DNA from: Methylophilaceae bacterium
Lineage (GTDB): Bacteria; Pseudomonadota; Gammaproteobacteria; Burkholderiales; Methylophilaceae
Assembly: GCA_016778465.1 (NCBI GenBank)
Contig: JADHPM010000005.1
Coordinates: 1-64,000 of the forward strand
Direction of reading: 5' to 3'
DNA: 64,000 nt
The notes below the pieces were generated by a model that had not been told where the DNA came from, ran no database searches, and was given only the letters and a program-made list of their open reading frames with translations. Positions 9,801 through 18,968 of the stretch are shown here, in pieces. The translations under genes were made by a program, and so were the position numbers. How positions within the stretch are numbered: the first letter of the stretch is position 1; every line of letters starts with the position of its first letter.

Positions 9801-10747
9801 ACCATTTTCCATGAAGCAAGGTTATCAAGCGCTGTTCCCCATAATACCGCTTTCTTACCACCCGCATTCATTGCAACATTACCACCAATACAGGAGGCAT
9901 CTGCAGATGTCGGGTCGGTGGCAAATTCCAGTCCAGAATTAGAAGCTAACTCCATAGCCCGTCTTGTAACAACCCCAGCCTCACAATAAACTGTTGGAAC
10001 TGCGCCCACAACACCCGGTAAGTTCTTATACTCCACAACACCAATAGAATCTAATTTTTCTGTGTTAATGACTGCTGACATAGGAGTTAAAGGAACTGCA
10101 CCTCCAGTATAGCCAGTTCCACCTCCACGAGGAATAATTGTTAGCTCAAGCTCAATCAGTGCTTTAACAATACTTGCTATTTCTTGCTCTTTGTCAGGAT
10201 GAATAACAACGAATGGAAACTCAACCCGCCAGTCTGTTGCATCGGTTACATGAGAGACTCGAGCTAAACCATCAAATTGAATATTATGTTTGTGTGTATA
10301 TTTCTTTAGCTTTGCTAAAACTTTCTTACGTAAATTCTTAGTTTGTTTGAATTCAGTCTCAAACTTAGCAATTGCAGCAACTGCCGCCTTACTTAGCTGA
10401 GCGACCTTCATGTTACCAAAACTTCTGTCTTCAATAGCTTGGACACGATGATGCATTGCTTCAATTAGAAGCTTTAATCTCTTTGGATTTTCAAGCAAAT
10501 CATCCTGTAAATATGGATTTCGCGATACCACCCATAGATCACCTAATACTTCGAATAACATCCTGGCCGAACGACCGGTTTTTCTCTCTCCTCGGAGCTC
10601 AGAGATGATATGCCATATCTCTTCCCCTAAAAAACGAATAACAATTTCTTTATCTGAAAATGATGTGTAGTTGTAAGGGATTTCTCTTAAACGAGATACG
10701 TTAAAAGATGAGGATTTAAGTAATTCAGTTGATAATGGAGCGTTCAT
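6899..10747 (-). CDS. FAD/Fe-S fusion oxidoreductase (DUF3683 / GlcD-like / CCG domains)
   Basis: This 1282-residue protein joins several redox modules. A DUF3683-like N-terminal region of about 170 residues is followed by an FAD-binding domain ([15 protein letters not shown]) and a D-lactate/glycolate oxidase C-terminal domain ([23 protein letters not shown]). Next come two ferredoxin-type clusters ([11 protein letters not shown] and [12 protein letters not shown]) and a CCG heterodisulfide-reductase-like half with [25 protein letters not shown] and [10 protein letters not shown]. The parts resemble GlcD, GlcF and LldE-type subunits fused in one chain. A 2-hydroxyacid dehydrogenase passing electrons to the membrane is likely, but the substrate is not shown. 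The gene stands alone and is divergent from hemJ. Confidence 0.9.
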   Translation of the reverse strand: MNAPLSTELLKSSSFNVSRLREIPYNYTSFSDKEIVIRFLGEEIWHIISELRGERKTGRSARMLFEVLGDLWVVSRNPYLQDDLLENPKRLKLLIEAMHHRVQAIEDRSFGNMKVAQLSKAAVAAIAKFETEFKQTKNLRKKVLAKLKKYTHKHNIQFDGLARVSHVTDATDWRVEFPFVVIHPDKEQEIASIVKALIELELTIIPRGGGTGYTGGAVPLTPMSAVINTEKLDSIGVVEYKNLPGVVGAVPTVYCEAGVVTRRAMELASNSGLEFATDPTSADASCIGGNVAMNAGGKKAVLWGTALDNLASWKMVDPNGNWLEIERLDHNLGKIHDVDLARFRITKYKQDGVSPIEDPEILEIPGRNFRKIGLGKDVTDKFLSGLPGIQKEGCDGLITSATFILHKMPQHIRTVCLEFFGNISHAVPSIVEIKNYLDQSGDVLLAGLEHLDERYIKAVGYSTKAARVARPKMILIADIASDSESKVGEAASKMVQLANVRDGEGFIAVSPESRKRFWLDRARTAAIAKHTNAFKINEDVVIPLDKLGEYSNGIDRLNIELSIQNKLKLTDELINFMNTNLEFLNDDSVDQELVKSKKQQAVSLLKNTQQKWVYYFKNLDESLESLNEFSEHHLNYRNLFELIQAYELRISWKKELKEPLEEIFSGREFTTILQKIYGLHKQVLKSRVFIALHMHAGDGNVHTNIPVNSDDYEMLQDAQKAVVRVMALAKQLNGVISGEHGIGITKMEFLDEFTINTFAEYKAKIDPEGRFNKGKLLPGSGLDNAYTPSFGLLDQESIIMEESSMKGIADSISDCMRCGKCKPDCTTHVPRANLLYSPRNKILATSLLIEAFLYEEQTRRGISIKHFDEFNDVADHCTVCHKCLNPCPVNIDYGDVSIAMRNFLREQGKKHFSFGTSLAINYLNLKDPLTIKIMKKIMIDYGYKIQRAGHNFFKKIKLGSLFKKNPPSTVGKGSVVTQVIHFMNRPMPKSMPTKTSRGLLGIEDDRIVPVIRDPMKMNDDSEAVFYFPGCGSERLFSQVGLATQAMLYEVGAITVLPPGYLCCGYPQTSSGDEEKGQQISADNRVQFHRVANTLNYLDIKTVVVSCGTCMDQLMKYEFDKIFPGCRLLDIHEYLMEKNIKIQGLEGQTYMYHDPCHSPMKTYDPGKVTNSLLGQETLISDRCCGESGTFAAGRPDIASQVKMRKQEEIEKNLKTLDSATNALPTKILTSCPSCLQGLSRYGDDTNTEADYIVVEIAKHVLGEQWLEQYVDKAKNGGIEKILL

Positions 10748-10842
10748 TAGATCTGTAAATTAGATTATGTAAAAGAATACCATGGCAGTTGTGTCCTTAC
10801 AACGTTATAAGGCTGTTCAGCAATAATTCTGCCAACTAAATG

Positions 10843-10848
10843 TATAAT
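10843..10848 (+). promoter_or_regulatory. Candidate -10 element of the hemJ promoter
   Basis: A perfect TATAAT preceded directly by TG lies 28 bases before the hemJ ATG, leaving room for the AAGAGA ribosome site. No good -35 hexamer is seen at 16-18 bases, so the TG may compensate. Inferred from sequence only. Confidence 0.5.
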
Positions 10849-10876
10849 GGTAAGACATTAAATTAAGAGATAGTTC

Positions 10877-11290
10877 ATGCTTTGGATAAAGTCATTTCAT
10901 ATAATTTTTATGGTAACTTGGTTTGCAGGGCTCTTTTATCTTCCACGATTATTTGTTTACCACGCAATGTCAAAGGACAAAATAAGTCATGAACGTTTTC
11001 TTGTTATGGAGAGAAAACTTTTTTATGGAATAATGACGCCCGGAGGAATTTTAACTATCATCTTTGGGTTATGGCTTTGGCTTGATTATGGGTTTGATGG
11101 CTTATGGTTACATATTAAAAGCGCCCTCGTGATCCTTTTAATTTTCTACCACTTACTTTGCTTAAAGTACCTCAACGCGTTTAAGCAAAATAAAAATGGG
11201 CATACTCATATTTACTTTCGATGGTTTAATGAGTTTCCGGTTGTAATTTTAATTTTAATTGTCTTTTTAGTCGTTCTGAAACCCCTATGA
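10877..11290 (+). CDS. hemJ: Protoporphyrinogen IX oxidase HemJ
   Basis: HemJ is a small membrane enzyme that oxidises protoporphyrinogen IX to protoporphyrin IX, the step before iron insertion in heme synthesis. The 137-residue product has four hydrophobic segments and the family's N-terminus (LWIKSFHIIFMVTWFAGLFYLPRLFVYH), plus the later histidine in LLIFYHLLCLKYL. Length is typical. It overlaps the next kinase gene by 4 bases. With hemF elsewhere in the window, it supplies heme for the oxidase locus nearby. Confidence 0.93.
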   Translation: MLWIKSFHIIFMVTWFAGLFYLPRLFVYHAMSKDKISHERFLVMERKLFYGIMTPGGILTIIFGLWLWLDYGFDGLWLHIKSALVILLIFYHLLCLKYLNAFKQNKNGHTHIYFRWFNEFPVVILILIVFLVVLKPL

Positions 11291-12216
11291 AAAATATACT
11301 GATTTGTGGATCCATAGCCTATGATTCCATCATGGTCTTTCAAGATAAATTTAAAAATCACATTTTGCCTGATCAAATTCATAATCTTAATATTTGTTTC
11401 TACGTGCCTGAAATGAAAAAAAATTTCGGGGGGACAGCTGGTAATATTGCTTACAATCTCAAATTACTAAGATCTAATCCGCTCATAATGGCAACATACG
11501 GCGATGATTTTGATCACTATAAAAAATGGCTTGAAAGTGTGGGTATTTCTAAAAAATACATGAAACAAATTAGTGGCATGTTTACCGCTCAAGCTTTTAT
11601 AACTACGGATCAAGATGATAATCAAATTACAGCATTTCATCCAGGCGCGATGACAGAGGCACATCAAAATTTGGTTTTAAATGTAACAGATAAAATCGAT
11701 TTGGCGATTATCTCACCTGATGGGAGGGACGCCATGATTCAGCATGCGCAAGAGTGCTTTAGCAAACAAATACCCTTCATCTTTGATCCGGGCCAAGGTT
11801 TGCCGATGTTTGATAAAAATGAATTGTTAACCTTTGTCGAACAAGCATCATACATTGCTGTGAATGACTATGAAGCCAAGCTTTTGCAAGACAAAATAAG
11901 TATGACTGCCAACGAAATAGCCTCTAAAGTTATCGCTCTCATCATTACAAAAGGTGCACATGGTTCAGAAATTTATGCTGATAATAAAATATATCAAATA
12001 GCCCCGATCAAAAAATCAAAACTTCTTGATCCAACTGGATGTGGTGATGCATTTCGTTCTGGCCTCATCTATGGTATTTCTGCTGGCTGGGAATGGTCAA
12101 AAATTGGGAAATTGGGATCCGTTATGGGGGCAATTAAGATTGGTTATGAGGGCGGGCAAAATCATCGCCCAACTATTTCAGAGATAGAGACATTATTCGG
12201 TGAAAAATTATACTAA
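11287..12216 (+). CDS. PfkB-family carbohydrate/nucleoside kinase
   Basis: A ribokinase-like kinase of 309 residues. The N-terminal half has the substrate-binding pattern FGGTAGNIAYNLKLL; the C-terminal half has ITKGAHGSEIY and LLDPTGCGDAFRSGL, where the Asp of GCGD is the expected catalytic base of the family. Betaproteobacterial relatives are often labelled adenosine kinase or sugar kinase, but substrate cannot be read from sequence. The ATG overlaps the hemJ stop by 4 bases, so the two are probably translated together. The last 9 bases overlap the convergent apaH. Confidence 0.88.
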   Translation: MKNILICGSIAYDSIMVFQDKFKNHILPDQIHNLNICFYVPEMKKNFGGTAGNIAYNLKLLRSNPLIMATYGDDFDHYKKWLESVGISKKYMKQISGMFTAQAFITTDQDDNQITAFHPGAMTEAHQNLVLNVTDKIDLAIISPDGRDAMIQHAQECFSKQIPFIFDPGQGLPMFDKNELLTFVEQASYIAVNDYEAKLLQDKISMTANEIASKVIALIITKGAHGSEIYADNKIYQIAPIKKSKLLDPTGCGDAFRSGLIYGISAGWEWSKIGKLGSVMGAIKIGYEGGQNHRPTISEIETLFGEKLY

Positions 12217-13023
12217 ATCTTTTTTATTCGCCTTGACTGAGGTGATTGTTGAATTAGCTAAGTCATAAGCTGAAAGGCTTCCCCCCCAAACACAACCACT
12301 GTCCAGTGATATACCATGTTTATGTCTTCTTATGCCAATCGCAGACCAATGACCCGTTAGAATACTTTTACCCTTAAGATGCCTTAGAGGCATGTCAAAC
12401 CATGGTTTTAGTTCGCTAGGAATATTTTCCAGATCACCTTTATAGTTATAATTAATGGAACCGTCAATCTTATTAAGACATCGCATTCTGGTCATTGTAT
12501 TAACAACAAAGCGATTTTTTTCCTGAGCGATTAATTTATGGTTCCACTTATTAGGAGAATTACCATACATATTTTGGAAAAAAATTTCGGGATTGCTTGT
12601 CAAATTTGTGCAAACCTGTTTTGATAGGTTCATTACATCATCAATCTTCCAGTCTGGGATTACCCCAGCATGAACCATTAGATGATTGTTTTCAAAATGA
12701 GTGAGGGGCCAATTTAAAACCCAATCAATTAATTTTTTTTTATTTGCAGAGTTGAGAATATCGTCAAAGGTATCTGTAGATTTTAATTTCGACTGTTTAA
12801 ATGCCACTGCCAAGAAGTGCAAATCATGATTACCTAAAATAGGATGGATACTATTCTGATTCTTATAGCACCAATCAAGTACCTGATATGAACCTAAACC
12901 TCGGTTAACTACATCCCCAACCAGCCAGAGTTGGTCTTTTTGTGGATTAAAGGAAATTTTGTCGAGTAAGTCCTGAAACGAATAGAAGCAACCCTGAATA
13001 TCACCAAGGGCGTATACTGTCAT
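12208..13023 (-). CDS. apaH: Symmetrical bis(5'-nucleosyl)-tetraphosphatase
   Basis: ApaH cleaves diadenosine tetraphosphate to two ADP, keeping alarmone-like dinucleotides and NpnN RNA caps low. The 271-residue protein carries the phosphoesterase motifs GDIQGCF at the N-terminus, GDVVNRG near residue 38, LGNHDLHFLA near residue 65, VHAGV and the later TGHWSAIG and SLDSGCVWGG segments. The length matches the family. It lies 8 bases downstream of the cytochrome c gene and could be the last gene of the ctaA-ctaB transcript. It overlaps the convergent kinase gene by 9 bases. Confidence 0.95.
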   Translation of the reverse strand: MTVYALGDIQGCFYSFQDLLDKISFNPQKDQLWLVGDVVNRGLGSYQVLDWCYKNQNSIHPILGNHDLHFLAVAFKQSKLKSTDTFDDILNSANKKKLIDWVLNWPLTHFENNHLMVHAGVIPDWKIDDVMNLSKQVCTNLTSNPEIFFQNMYGNSPNKWNHKLIAQEKNRFVVNTMTRMRCLNKIDGSINYNYKGDLENIPSELKPWFDMPLRHLKGKSILTGHWSAIGIRRHKHGISLDSGCVWGGSLSAYDLANSTITSVKANKKDLV

Positions 13024-13031
13024 TAATGTTG

Positions 13032-13505
13032 CTAAAAACTGGCGCCAGAATCGTTTGCCATTTGAATAACCGCTGCCGCAACCTCTTCATCCGATAATGA
13101 TGCATTTCCACCTTTTGCAGGCATTGTTCGTATGCCATTGATTGCGTTATAAATTAGGGTATCTTTACCCTGTGCAATTCTTGGAGCCCATTGATCAGCA
13201 TCTCCGATTTTAGGAGCATTCATGATTCCTGCACCATGACATAAAACACAGTTGGCCTGAACAATCTTGTCAGCAGATATTGAACCGGATTCCTCTGAGA
13301 CTGTTTCAGCCACTTTCACTTGAGCGACTGGCTGCGTATTCTCTTGAGCAGCACTACTTTCTGCTACAACAGGAGAGGTGGGTGCAGTTTGGTCTGTAGA
13401 TTTTCCTGATACCAATAGTGTTATTATTAAAACGGCACCAACAAATGAACCAATAACGATTCCAGTTGCTTCAATTACACCTCTTAAATTGCTTTGCTTA
13501 CTCAT
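13032..13505 (-). CDS. Membrane-anchored cytochrome c5-type protein
   Basis: The 157-residue product has one N-terminal membrane anchor (about residues 13-33, VIGSFVGAVLIITLLVSG), a proline/alanine/valine/glutamate-rich linker, and a C-terminal class I heme domain. The heme motif is CVLCHGAGI near residue 86, and RTMPAKGG provides the probable axial methionine. It resembles cytochrome c5 and would carry electrons at the periplasmic face of the membrane. Its place between ctaB and apaH, within the oxidase maturation cluster, suggests an electron donor for the oxidase, but that is inference. Confidence 0.9.
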   Translation of the reverse strand: MSKQSNLRGVIEATGIVIGSFVGAVLIITLLVSGKSTDQTAPTSPVVAESSAAQENTQPVAQVKVAETVSEESGSISADKIVQANCVLCHGAGIMNAPKIGDADQWAPRIAQGKDTLIYNAINGIRTMPAKGGNASLSDEEVAAAVIQMANDSGASF

Positions 13506-13522
13506 AAAGTTTCCTTACATAA

Positions 13523-14434
13523 CTAGATAAATTTATATTTAAAATAATGGTCGATAAGCAGGGCCAAGAATATTAACCCAAGATACAAAATGGAGTATCT
13601 GAATATTTTCATTGATAGTTTATCAGAATATTCTCGGTAGAGCATCACTACATAATAGAGAAAAATAACATTGAGGATAGTTGCTATGACTAAATAAATT
13701 AAACCTGTCATGCCAACGCTAAAGGGCATCATGGTGACGATGACAAGAATAATTGTGTATAACAAAATTTGCAATAAAGTGAATTTTTCACCATGCGTAA
13801 CAGGTAACATGGGCATTCCAGCTTTCGCATATTCCTCTCTTCGATAAAGTGCTAGCGCCCAAAAATGGGGCGGTGTCCAGCAAAAGATAATCAAAAATAA
13901 TATTAGAGCCTCAGGTGAAACGGAATTGTTGACTGCAGCCCACCCCAAGACGGGTGGCATAGCACCGGATGCACCACCAATCACAATATTCATTGGCGTG
14001 GCTGGCTTTAAAAAAACAGTGTAGATGACCGCATAAGCAAAGAAGGTTGCGAGGGTAAGCCACATAGTTAAAGGGTTCACTAGCTGGTGCAGAATCATTA
14101 GACCTGTCCCACCTAAGAATGTCGAAAACACAATCGTTTCTTTTTGTGTAAGCTTACCCGTGGGTAGAGGGCGCCCTCTTGTTCGCGCCATTAACGAATC
14201 AATTTTTTCTTCGATTAAGCAATTAAATGCCGCCGCAGCCCCGCATACGAAAGCAATACCAATACTCGTAAATACTAATATTTCAATAGGAACCATGACC
14301 GGAGTGGCTAGAAACATTCCTATAATTGCTGTAAATACGATGAGATAGGTCACACGCGGTTTACACAGCGCATAAAAATTCTTTAAATTTTTAAAGTAGC
14401 TATTGTAGCTGCTTATTATAAAAATCTTATTCAT
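13523..14434 (-). CDS. ctaB: Protoheme IX farnesyltransferase (heme O synthase)
   Basis: CtaB/CyoE adds a farnesyl group to heme b to make heme O, the precursor of heme A. The product has 303 residues and about nine membrane spans of the UbiA prenyltransferase fold. The first Asp-rich motif is visible as [21 protein letters not shown], and the second region has [18 protein letters not shown]. The start overlaps the ctaA stop by 8 bases, so the two heme-A enzymes are co-expressed. The first 17 residues are longer than in many homologues, and the true start might be later. Confidence 0.95.
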   Translation of the reverse strand: MNKIFIISSYNSYFKNLKNFYALCKPRVTYLIVFTAIIGMFLATPVMVPIEILVFTSIGIAFVCGAAAAFNCLIEEKIDSLMARTRGRPLPTGKLTQKETIVFSTFLGGTGLMILHQLVNPLTMWLTLATFFAYAVIYTVFLKPATPMNIVIGGASGAMPPVLGWAAVNNSVSPEALILFLIIFCWTPPHFWALALYRREEYAKAGMPMLPVTHGEKFTLLQILLYTIILVIVTMMPFSVGMTGLIYLVIATILNVIFLYYVVMLYREYSDKLSMKIFRYSILYLGLIFLALLIDHYFKYKFI

Positions 14435-15413
14435 GTAGAGGCGTTAATCTTGAGTTAATAATTACCAATATTATAACCAAAAGTGCTGCTCCTAGGTTGT
14501 GAATTGTAGCCAGAGCAATAGGAAGATGAAGTAATAAATTTGCGACGCCAATTACAAATTGAGTAAATATTAAAAACAAAAGAATATTTCTGTAAAACGC
14601 TAACCCCGGAGAGCTTTTTAGCAAATAGAAAAAATATAAGATTACACCCGTTAGAATAATTGCGCCTACTCGATGGACCCATTGAATTGCATGCAATGCT
14701 TGTATGGAAAGAGCTTCTCCACTTGCAGTCATACCCAAATCTCTAAATATAGAAAAGCCGTCAGAAAAATTCATATCAGGGACAAGTGAACCATGACAAG
14801 TTGGATAGTCTGTGCATGCAAGTGCTGCATAGTTTGTACTCGTCCATCCCCCCAATAAGATTTGAACGAACAAAAGAAATAATGAAAGTCGCGCAATACT
14901 CAGCGTGTGTGAATCAGTATTAAATTGATTATTTTGCGTACCCACATGCCGGTGAGTGATATAAGTAATTATGCCCAAAACAGTCATACCACCAATAAGA
15001 TGTGCTGTGACAATTGCAGGCTGTAATAATTTCGTGACTGTCCACATGCCCAAAGCTGCCTGAAAACCAACTAGCGCTAGCAAGAAAAAGGGGACTTTAA
15101 GTGAGACTTTAATCTCTTGCCTTAGCTTATATGATTTGACTGCAATAAATAAAATCATCAAACCAAGTATTCCCGCGATATAACGATGAATCATTTCTAT
15201 CCAAGCTTTATCGGTTTCAACAATACTATCTGGGAACTGCTGAAGCGCCTGATTTATTGCCTCCTCACTCTCTGGAACAGTTAGCGTGCCATAACATCCC
15301 GGCCAATCTGGACAACCCAATCCTGCATCTGTTAAGCGAACATATGAGCCAAATACAACGACGCACAAGGTTAGAAGAGTTGATGCCACTAATATTCTTT
15401 TGAACCAAATCAT
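14427..15413 (-). CDS. ctaA: Heme A synthase (COX15/CtaA)
   Basis: This enzyme oxidises the C8 methyl group of heme O to a formyl group, giving heme A for the aa3 oxidase. It is a polytopic membrane protein of 328 residues with conserved heme-ligand histidines in [27 protein letters not shown] and ATIHNLGAA, and the N-terminal [19 protein letters not shown] sequence typical of the family. Two cysteine pairs ([15 protein letters not shown]) lie on periplasmic loops. ctaB follows with an overlap. It is divergent from the thioredoxin-like gene at 15468. Confidence 0.96.
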   Translation of the reverse strand: MIWFKRILVASTLLTLCVVVFGSYVRLTDAGLGCPDWPGCYGTLTVPESEEAINQALQQFPDSIVETDKAWIEMIHRYIAGILGLMILFIAVKSYKLRQEIKVSLKVPFFLLALVGFQAALGMWTVTKLLQPAIVTAHLIGGMTVLGIITYITHRHVGTQNNQFNTDSHTLSIARLSLFLLFVQILLGGWTSTNYAALACTDYPTCHGSLVPDMNFSDGFSIFRDLGMTASGEALSIQALHAIQWVHRVGAIILTGVILYFFYLLKSSPGLAFYRNILLFLIFTQFVIGVANLLLHLPIALATIHNLGAALLVIILVIINSRLTPLHE

Positions 15414-15467
15414 TATTTTGTCTTTCTAAACAGGGTTGCTATAAAATGGATAAAATTATACCTTTTT

Positions 15468-15986
15468 ATGAAAAAAAATATGAAGATTAAAGTTTTTTTT
15501 ACCATTACTATTATCTTTCTTAGTGTGCTTTTTTTGCTAAGCGTTCAAAAAGAAACAGTTGCAAAAATAAATATGACAACCATTGATGGGGGCGAAATTT
15601 CCACGAGTGAACTTATTGGAAAAGTCTATTTGATTAATTTTTGGGCAACTGATTGCCCTGGCTGTATTAAAGAGATGCCTGACCTTATAGAAACATATAA
15701 TACTAACAAGCATCGCAATTTTGAAATTCTTGCGGTGTCTATGTATTACGACCCTCCGAGTCGGGTCATGACATACGTAAAAAATAACCCTCTACCATTT
15801 CCTGTAATCATGGACATTAAAAAAGATGTCATAAAACACTTTGAGGACGTAAAATTGACACCCACATCAATTTTAATAAATCACGAAGGAAAGATTGTGA
15901 ATACAATAATTGGTGAAATTGAGTTCAAGCAGTTTAACAAAGCCCTAGACATTCTCTTACTTGAGGCTAGCCAGCATTCCTTATGA
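15468..15986 (+). CDS. TlpA/ResA-like thioredoxin-fold protein, membrane anchored
   Basis: The 172-residue protein begins with one hydrophobic segment (about residues 7-26) and then a periplasmic redoxin domain. The active site is WATDCPGCIKEMP, a CPGC variant of CxxC, and the later cis-proline region reads LTPTSILINHEGKIV. Such proteins keep cytochrome c or CuA-site cysteines reduced during maturation. The position between ctaA and the SCO-like and SURF1 genes favours an oxidase-assembly role. The 3' end overlaps the convergent SCO-like gene by 20 bases, the longest convergent overlap here. Partner and substrate are inferred. Confidence 0.88.
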   Translation: MKKNMKIKVFFTITIIFLSVLFLLSVQKETVAKINMTTIDGGEISTSELIGKVYLINFWATDCPGCIKEMPDLIETYNTNKHRNFEILAVSMYYDPPSRVMTYVKNNPLPFPVIMDIKKDVIKHFEDVKLTPTSILINHEGKIVNTIIGEIEFKQFNKALDILLLEASQHSL

Positions 15987-16548
15987 GTCTCTCAATATCT
16001 CTTATAATTCCCTTAGGCTCAATGTCATCCTTATATTGCATCATTATAAATCCATACGGATCAATTAAATAAAATGACGTATCATTAAATTGAGCAATGG
16101 AGTTAAAGCTATTTTTGACACGCGCGAAGTCTTTCATAGAATTATCTAGTATTTTTTGACCAAGATAATCTTGGGAAAGTGAGCTCCAATCCAAAACGTT
16201 GTTTGAAATCAATAAACGATCAACTTTGTCCACATTTTTTCCAAGAGCTAAGCGAATTTGTCTGACTTGATAAAGCTTTTTATTGCATGTATCGTCACAT
16301 TCCTTGTCTACAAAAAATACTAGGGTCCAGCGACCTGAAATCGTCTCAAGTTGACTATTATCCTCAAGCTTGGCAGACTCAATTTCTCCGACAGGAATAA
16401 CGGGTTCTACAAGGATGCCATTCTCAATGCTAGTCATTTTATTTTTATAATCTGAAAAAAACACCAAGTACCAAGAGAAAGCAATGGGCAAAAAGAATAT
16501 TAAAATAAGGCCAATAAGTACAAGGCGGCTCTTGGTTAATTTGTTCAT
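15967..16548 (-). CDS. SCO-like cytochrome oxidase assembly protein, membrane anchored
   Basis: From the ATG at 16548 the protein has about 193 residues: one transmembrane helix (VLIGLILIFFLPIAFSWYLVFF) and a soluble thioredoxin-like domain with FFVDKECDDTCNKKLYQ, a CxxxC pair placed as in SCO1 copper chaperones. It ends with LIDPYGFIMMQYKDD. The histidine usual in SCO proteins is not evident, so it may be a redox or copper-binding relative. The track start at 16611 lies inside SURF1; the ATG at 16548 forms an ATGA overlap with the SURF1 stop and is much better. The place between SURF1 and ctaA matches an oxidase-biogenesis gene of betaproteobacteria. Confidence 0.82.
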   Translation of the reverse strand: MNKLTKSRLVLIGLILIFFLPIAFSWYLVFFSDYKNKMTSIENGILVEPVIPVGEIESAKLEDNSQLETISGRWTLVFFVDKECDDTCNKKLYQVRQIRLALGKNVDKVDRLLISNNVLDWSSLSQDYLGQKILDNSMKDFARVKNSFNSIAQFNDTSFYLIDPYGFIMMQYKDDIEPKGIIRDIERLIRNAG

Positions 16549-17279
16549 GATTTTCTTCTCATTGAAAGCCTTAAAAAAATAATTAATAATGTAATCGCAA
16601 ATGCAAACCATTGAAATGCATATCCATAATTTTTTTCTGACTGAGGAACAGGTAAAGAAAAATTACTAATCAAATTCTGGTCAACAATTGGGTCTAAAAA
16701 AATCATATAAGGAAGAAACTGTGTTGAATAAAAGGAGTTTATCTCTTCAATATCAATTCTTTGTAGCCTAATCATGGAAGCATTTATAACCTCAATATTG
16801 TCCTCGCCCAACTTAATTCCTGAAACAGGAAACTTGACCAAATGACCCTCTATATTATCTAATTTTGAGATGCTCTCAATGACTGGGATGATTTTTCTAG
16901 TTGATAAATTGGGTTGCCATCCACGATTAACGAGAATTGACCATGGCGAACCCTCCAATTTAAAAGGGGTAATGATATTAAACCCTGCAGTTTGATTAAG
17001 TATTTGATTATCTAAAAGAATATTTTTTTCAACATAAAATGAACCATTACCCCTAGCTTTTCTCCATAAAAAAGTGTCCGAATTAATTTCAGATTCTCTA
17101 TTAAGATCAATCTTAGTGGCCTCTTGGCGTGATTTATATTGATCATTTATTACTTTTTTTTGTTCAGCGCGATCTAGTTGCCAAAAACCCAATCGGATAA
17201 ATAAAGCAAAGAATATTAAAAAAACTAGCGTTGGTATAAATTTAAACTTAAACTGAATATTATTAATATATTTTCTCAT
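16545..17279 (-). CDS. SURF1-family cytochrome oxidase biogenesis protein
   Basis: SURF1/Shy1 proteins help insert heme A into oxidase subunit I. The product has about 244 residues with a transmembrane helix at each end and a periplasmic domain between. Family motifs are RLGFWQLDRAEQKK after the first helix, ILVNRGWQPN near the middle, and GYAFQWFAFAITLLI at the C-terminal helix. The track starts at a TTG (17300), but the ATG at 17279 gives MRKYINNIQF and a more normal N-terminus. It is translationally coupled to the SCO-like gene through an ATGA overlap. Confidence 0.92.
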   Translation of the reverse strand: MRKYINNIQFKFKFIPTLVFLIFFALFIRLGFWQLDRAEQKKVINDQYKSRQEATKIDLNRESEINSDTFLWRKARGNGSFYVEKNILLDNQILNQTAGFNIITPFKLEGSPWSILVNRGWQPNLSTRKIIPVIESISKLDNIEGHLVKFPVSGIKLGEDNIEVINASMIRLQRIDIEEINSFYSTQFLPYMIFLDPIVDQNLISNFSLPVPQSEKNYGYAFQWFAFAITLLIIFLRLSMRRKS

Positions 17280-17300
17280 TAATCTAACTATTGGACCCAA

Positions 17301-17501
17301 ATGTTTAAAGCAGTCATCATTGCAGTTCTTATTATAATTCTATTATCTCTAACAAAAGGTCTGCATTTTTTAATGAAAGATGATGATCAGTCAAAGAAAA
17401 TGGTAAAGTCACTTACCATTCGCGTGGTTCTCTCTATATTTCTTTTCTTGTTAATTTTATTTGGCTATTGGATGGGCTGGATCACCCCCAACCAATTATA
17501 A
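17301..17501 (+). CDS. Twin transmembrane protein, DUF2909 family
   Basis: A 66-residue protein with two hydrophobic helices (about residues 3-25 and 43-62) joined by a charged loop, KDDDQSKKMVKSL. This matches the small DUF2909 or twin transmembrane family that betaproteobacteria carry between coxC and SURF1, usually on the opposite strand as here. Its function is not established; the location suggests a role in oxidase assembly. It is followed at once by a hairpin terminator shared with coxC. Confidence 0.85.
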   Translation: MFKAVIIAVLIIILLSLTKGLHFLMKDDDQSKKMVKSLTIRVVLSIFLFLLILFGYWMGWITPNQL

Positions 17502-17532
17502 AAAAAGCCACCTTTGCGGTGGCTTTTTTTTA
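17501..17532. terminator. Bidirectional rho-independent terminator between DUF2909 and coxC
   Basis: A GCCACC / GGTGGC stem with a 5-base TTTGC loop is flanked by a run of six A on the left and nine T on the right, so it can work in both directions. It serves two convergent genes, and its T-tract overlaps the coxC stop codon. It is the only convergent junction in the window with a clear terminator. Confidence 0.93.
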
Positions 17533-18408
17533 AATCCAGTAAACAAATATAAATAATCCAAGCCACACAACATCAACAAAGTGCCAATACCATGCAACTG
17601 CTTCAAAAGCAAAATGATCTTTCTTTGTAAAATGACCTTTAAGGCACCTTAAAAGTATCACTAAAAGCATAACTGCCCCCATCGTCACATGAAATCCATG
17701 GAAACCTGTAAGCATATAAAATGTAGAACCATAGATACCAGAATTTAGAGTAATGTTGAGATCATTCATTGCATGAGCGTATTCTTCAACCTGAAAATAT
17801 ACAAAGATGAAACCAAGGGCAACCGTTAAGAACAACCAAAGTACTAACTTTTGACGATTACCAGCCTTTAATGCCCAATGCGCCAAAGTAACTGTTACTC
17901 CACTTGCAAGTAATAATGCAGTATTCAGAGCGGGTATACCCCAAGCAGGGATGACATCCTTATACTCAGTAAACTTCGATGGGTCAGGCATAACGCTTAA
18001 GGGCCAAGATGCTTGAAATGAATCCCACAAAAATTGATGTGTACCATTATGGCCACCGTGACCTTCACCACCTAGCCAAGGGATCGAGAACATTCTTGCG
18101 TAAAATAAAGCGCCAAAAAAAGCAGCAAAGAACATGACCTCTGAAAATATAAACCACCCCATACCCATTCTAAAACTGGTATCAACCTGCTTACTGTACT
18201 TTCCAGAAGTAGATTCGTTGATTACATCATTGAACCAGCCCACAAACATATAAACAACTGCTGCAGCACCAATAAGTAAGACATAATTGGCATTTGGGTT
18301 GTCATTGAATAACATCCCTCCGCCAATGAATGTTGTAAATAAAGCTAATGATCCTACGAGTGGCCATTTACTGCTATGAGGGACATAGTAAATGTCTTTA
18401 CTAGCCAT
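17530..18408 (-). CDS. coxC: Cytochrome c oxidase subunit III
   Basis: Subunit III of the aa3-type oxidase, 292 residues with about seven membrane helices. Recognisable segments are YYVPHSSKWPLVGSLALF at the N-terminus, MGMGWFIFSEVMFFAAFFGALFYAR, GIYGSTFYMLTGFHGFHVTMGA and AFEAVAWYWHFVDVVWLGLFIFVYWI at the C-terminus, which contain the conserved glutamate and histidines of the family. It does not bind redox metals but stabilises subunit I. It is the last gene of the coxB-coxA-small protein-ctaG-coxC operon, 26 bases after ctaG. Confidence 0.97.
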   Translation of the reverse strand: MASKDIYYVPHSSKWPLVGSLALFTTFIGGGMLFNDNPNANYVLLIGAAAVVYMFVGWFNDVINESTSGKYSKQVDTSFRMGMGWFIFSEVMFFAAFFGALFYARMFSIPWLGGEGHGGHNGTHQFLWDSFQASWPLSVMPDPSKFTEYKDVIPAWGIPALNTALLLASGVTVTLAHWALKAGNRQKLVLWLFLTVALGFIFVYFQVEEYAHAMNDLNITLNSGIYGSTFYMLTGFHGFHVTMGAVMLLVILLRCLKGHFTKKDHFAFEAVAWYWHFVDVVWLGLFIFVYWI

Positions 18409-18434
18409 AATTTCTCCCTTTCTTAAATTTTAAA

Positions 18435-18968
18435 TTATGATTTATCTGGTTTGGCCCTAAAAAACGTGTAGGACAGAGTTAATAAATCAACATTTTCAGG
18501 TAGGTCTTTATCTACCTCAAACCGAACGACCATCTCTTTAGTCTCACCAGCTTCCAGTAGCTGATTTACAAAACAAAAACACTCAGATTTCTTAAAATAT
18601 AACGACCCTTCACCCGGCATAACGCTTGGTATCGCTTGCCCAATTACATCACCGTTATACATATTCTCAACGGTGTAAACCGCTTCATAGAATTTTCCCA
18701 ACTGAACATGCATAGTTGTTTGTTTTGCTTTCATCCTCCAAGGCAAATCACCATTTATATTGGAGTCAAATTGTACCCTTACAATTCTGTCAGAGGCTAT
18801 GTTTTCTTTCTCATTTTCAGTAACTACGTTTACCGTTCGACCATTTAACCCTGTAATCTCGCAAAAAACATCATAAAGGGGAACCATAGCGTAACCGAAA
18901 CCAAACATTAACAATGTCACAAAAAACAACATCAAGGTTGTTTTTTTTATTTTTGTTTTTTCACTCAT
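18435..18968 (-). CDS. ctaG: Cytochrome c oxidase assembly protein CtaG/Cox11
   Basis: CtaG delivers copper to the CuB site of subunit I. The 177-residue protein has one N-terminal membrane helix (TLMLFFVTLLMFGFGYAMVPLYDVFCEITGL) and a periplasmic immunoglobulin-like domain with the copper-binding CFCF motif (KSECFCFVNQ) and the final DLLTLSYTFF strand. It sits between the small assembly protein and coxC as in other proteobacteria. Its ATG shares one base with the stop of the small ORF upstream (TAATG), implying coupled translation. Confidence 0.96.
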   Translation of the reverse strand: MSEKTKIKKTTLMLFFVTLLMFGFGYAMVPLYDVFCEITGLNGRTVNVVTENEKENIASDRIVRVQFDSNINGDLPWRMKAKQTTMHVQLGKFYEAVYTVENMYNGDVIGQAIPSVMPGEGSLYFKKSECFCFVNQLLEAGETKEMVVRFEVDKDLPENVDLLTLSYTFFRAKPDKS

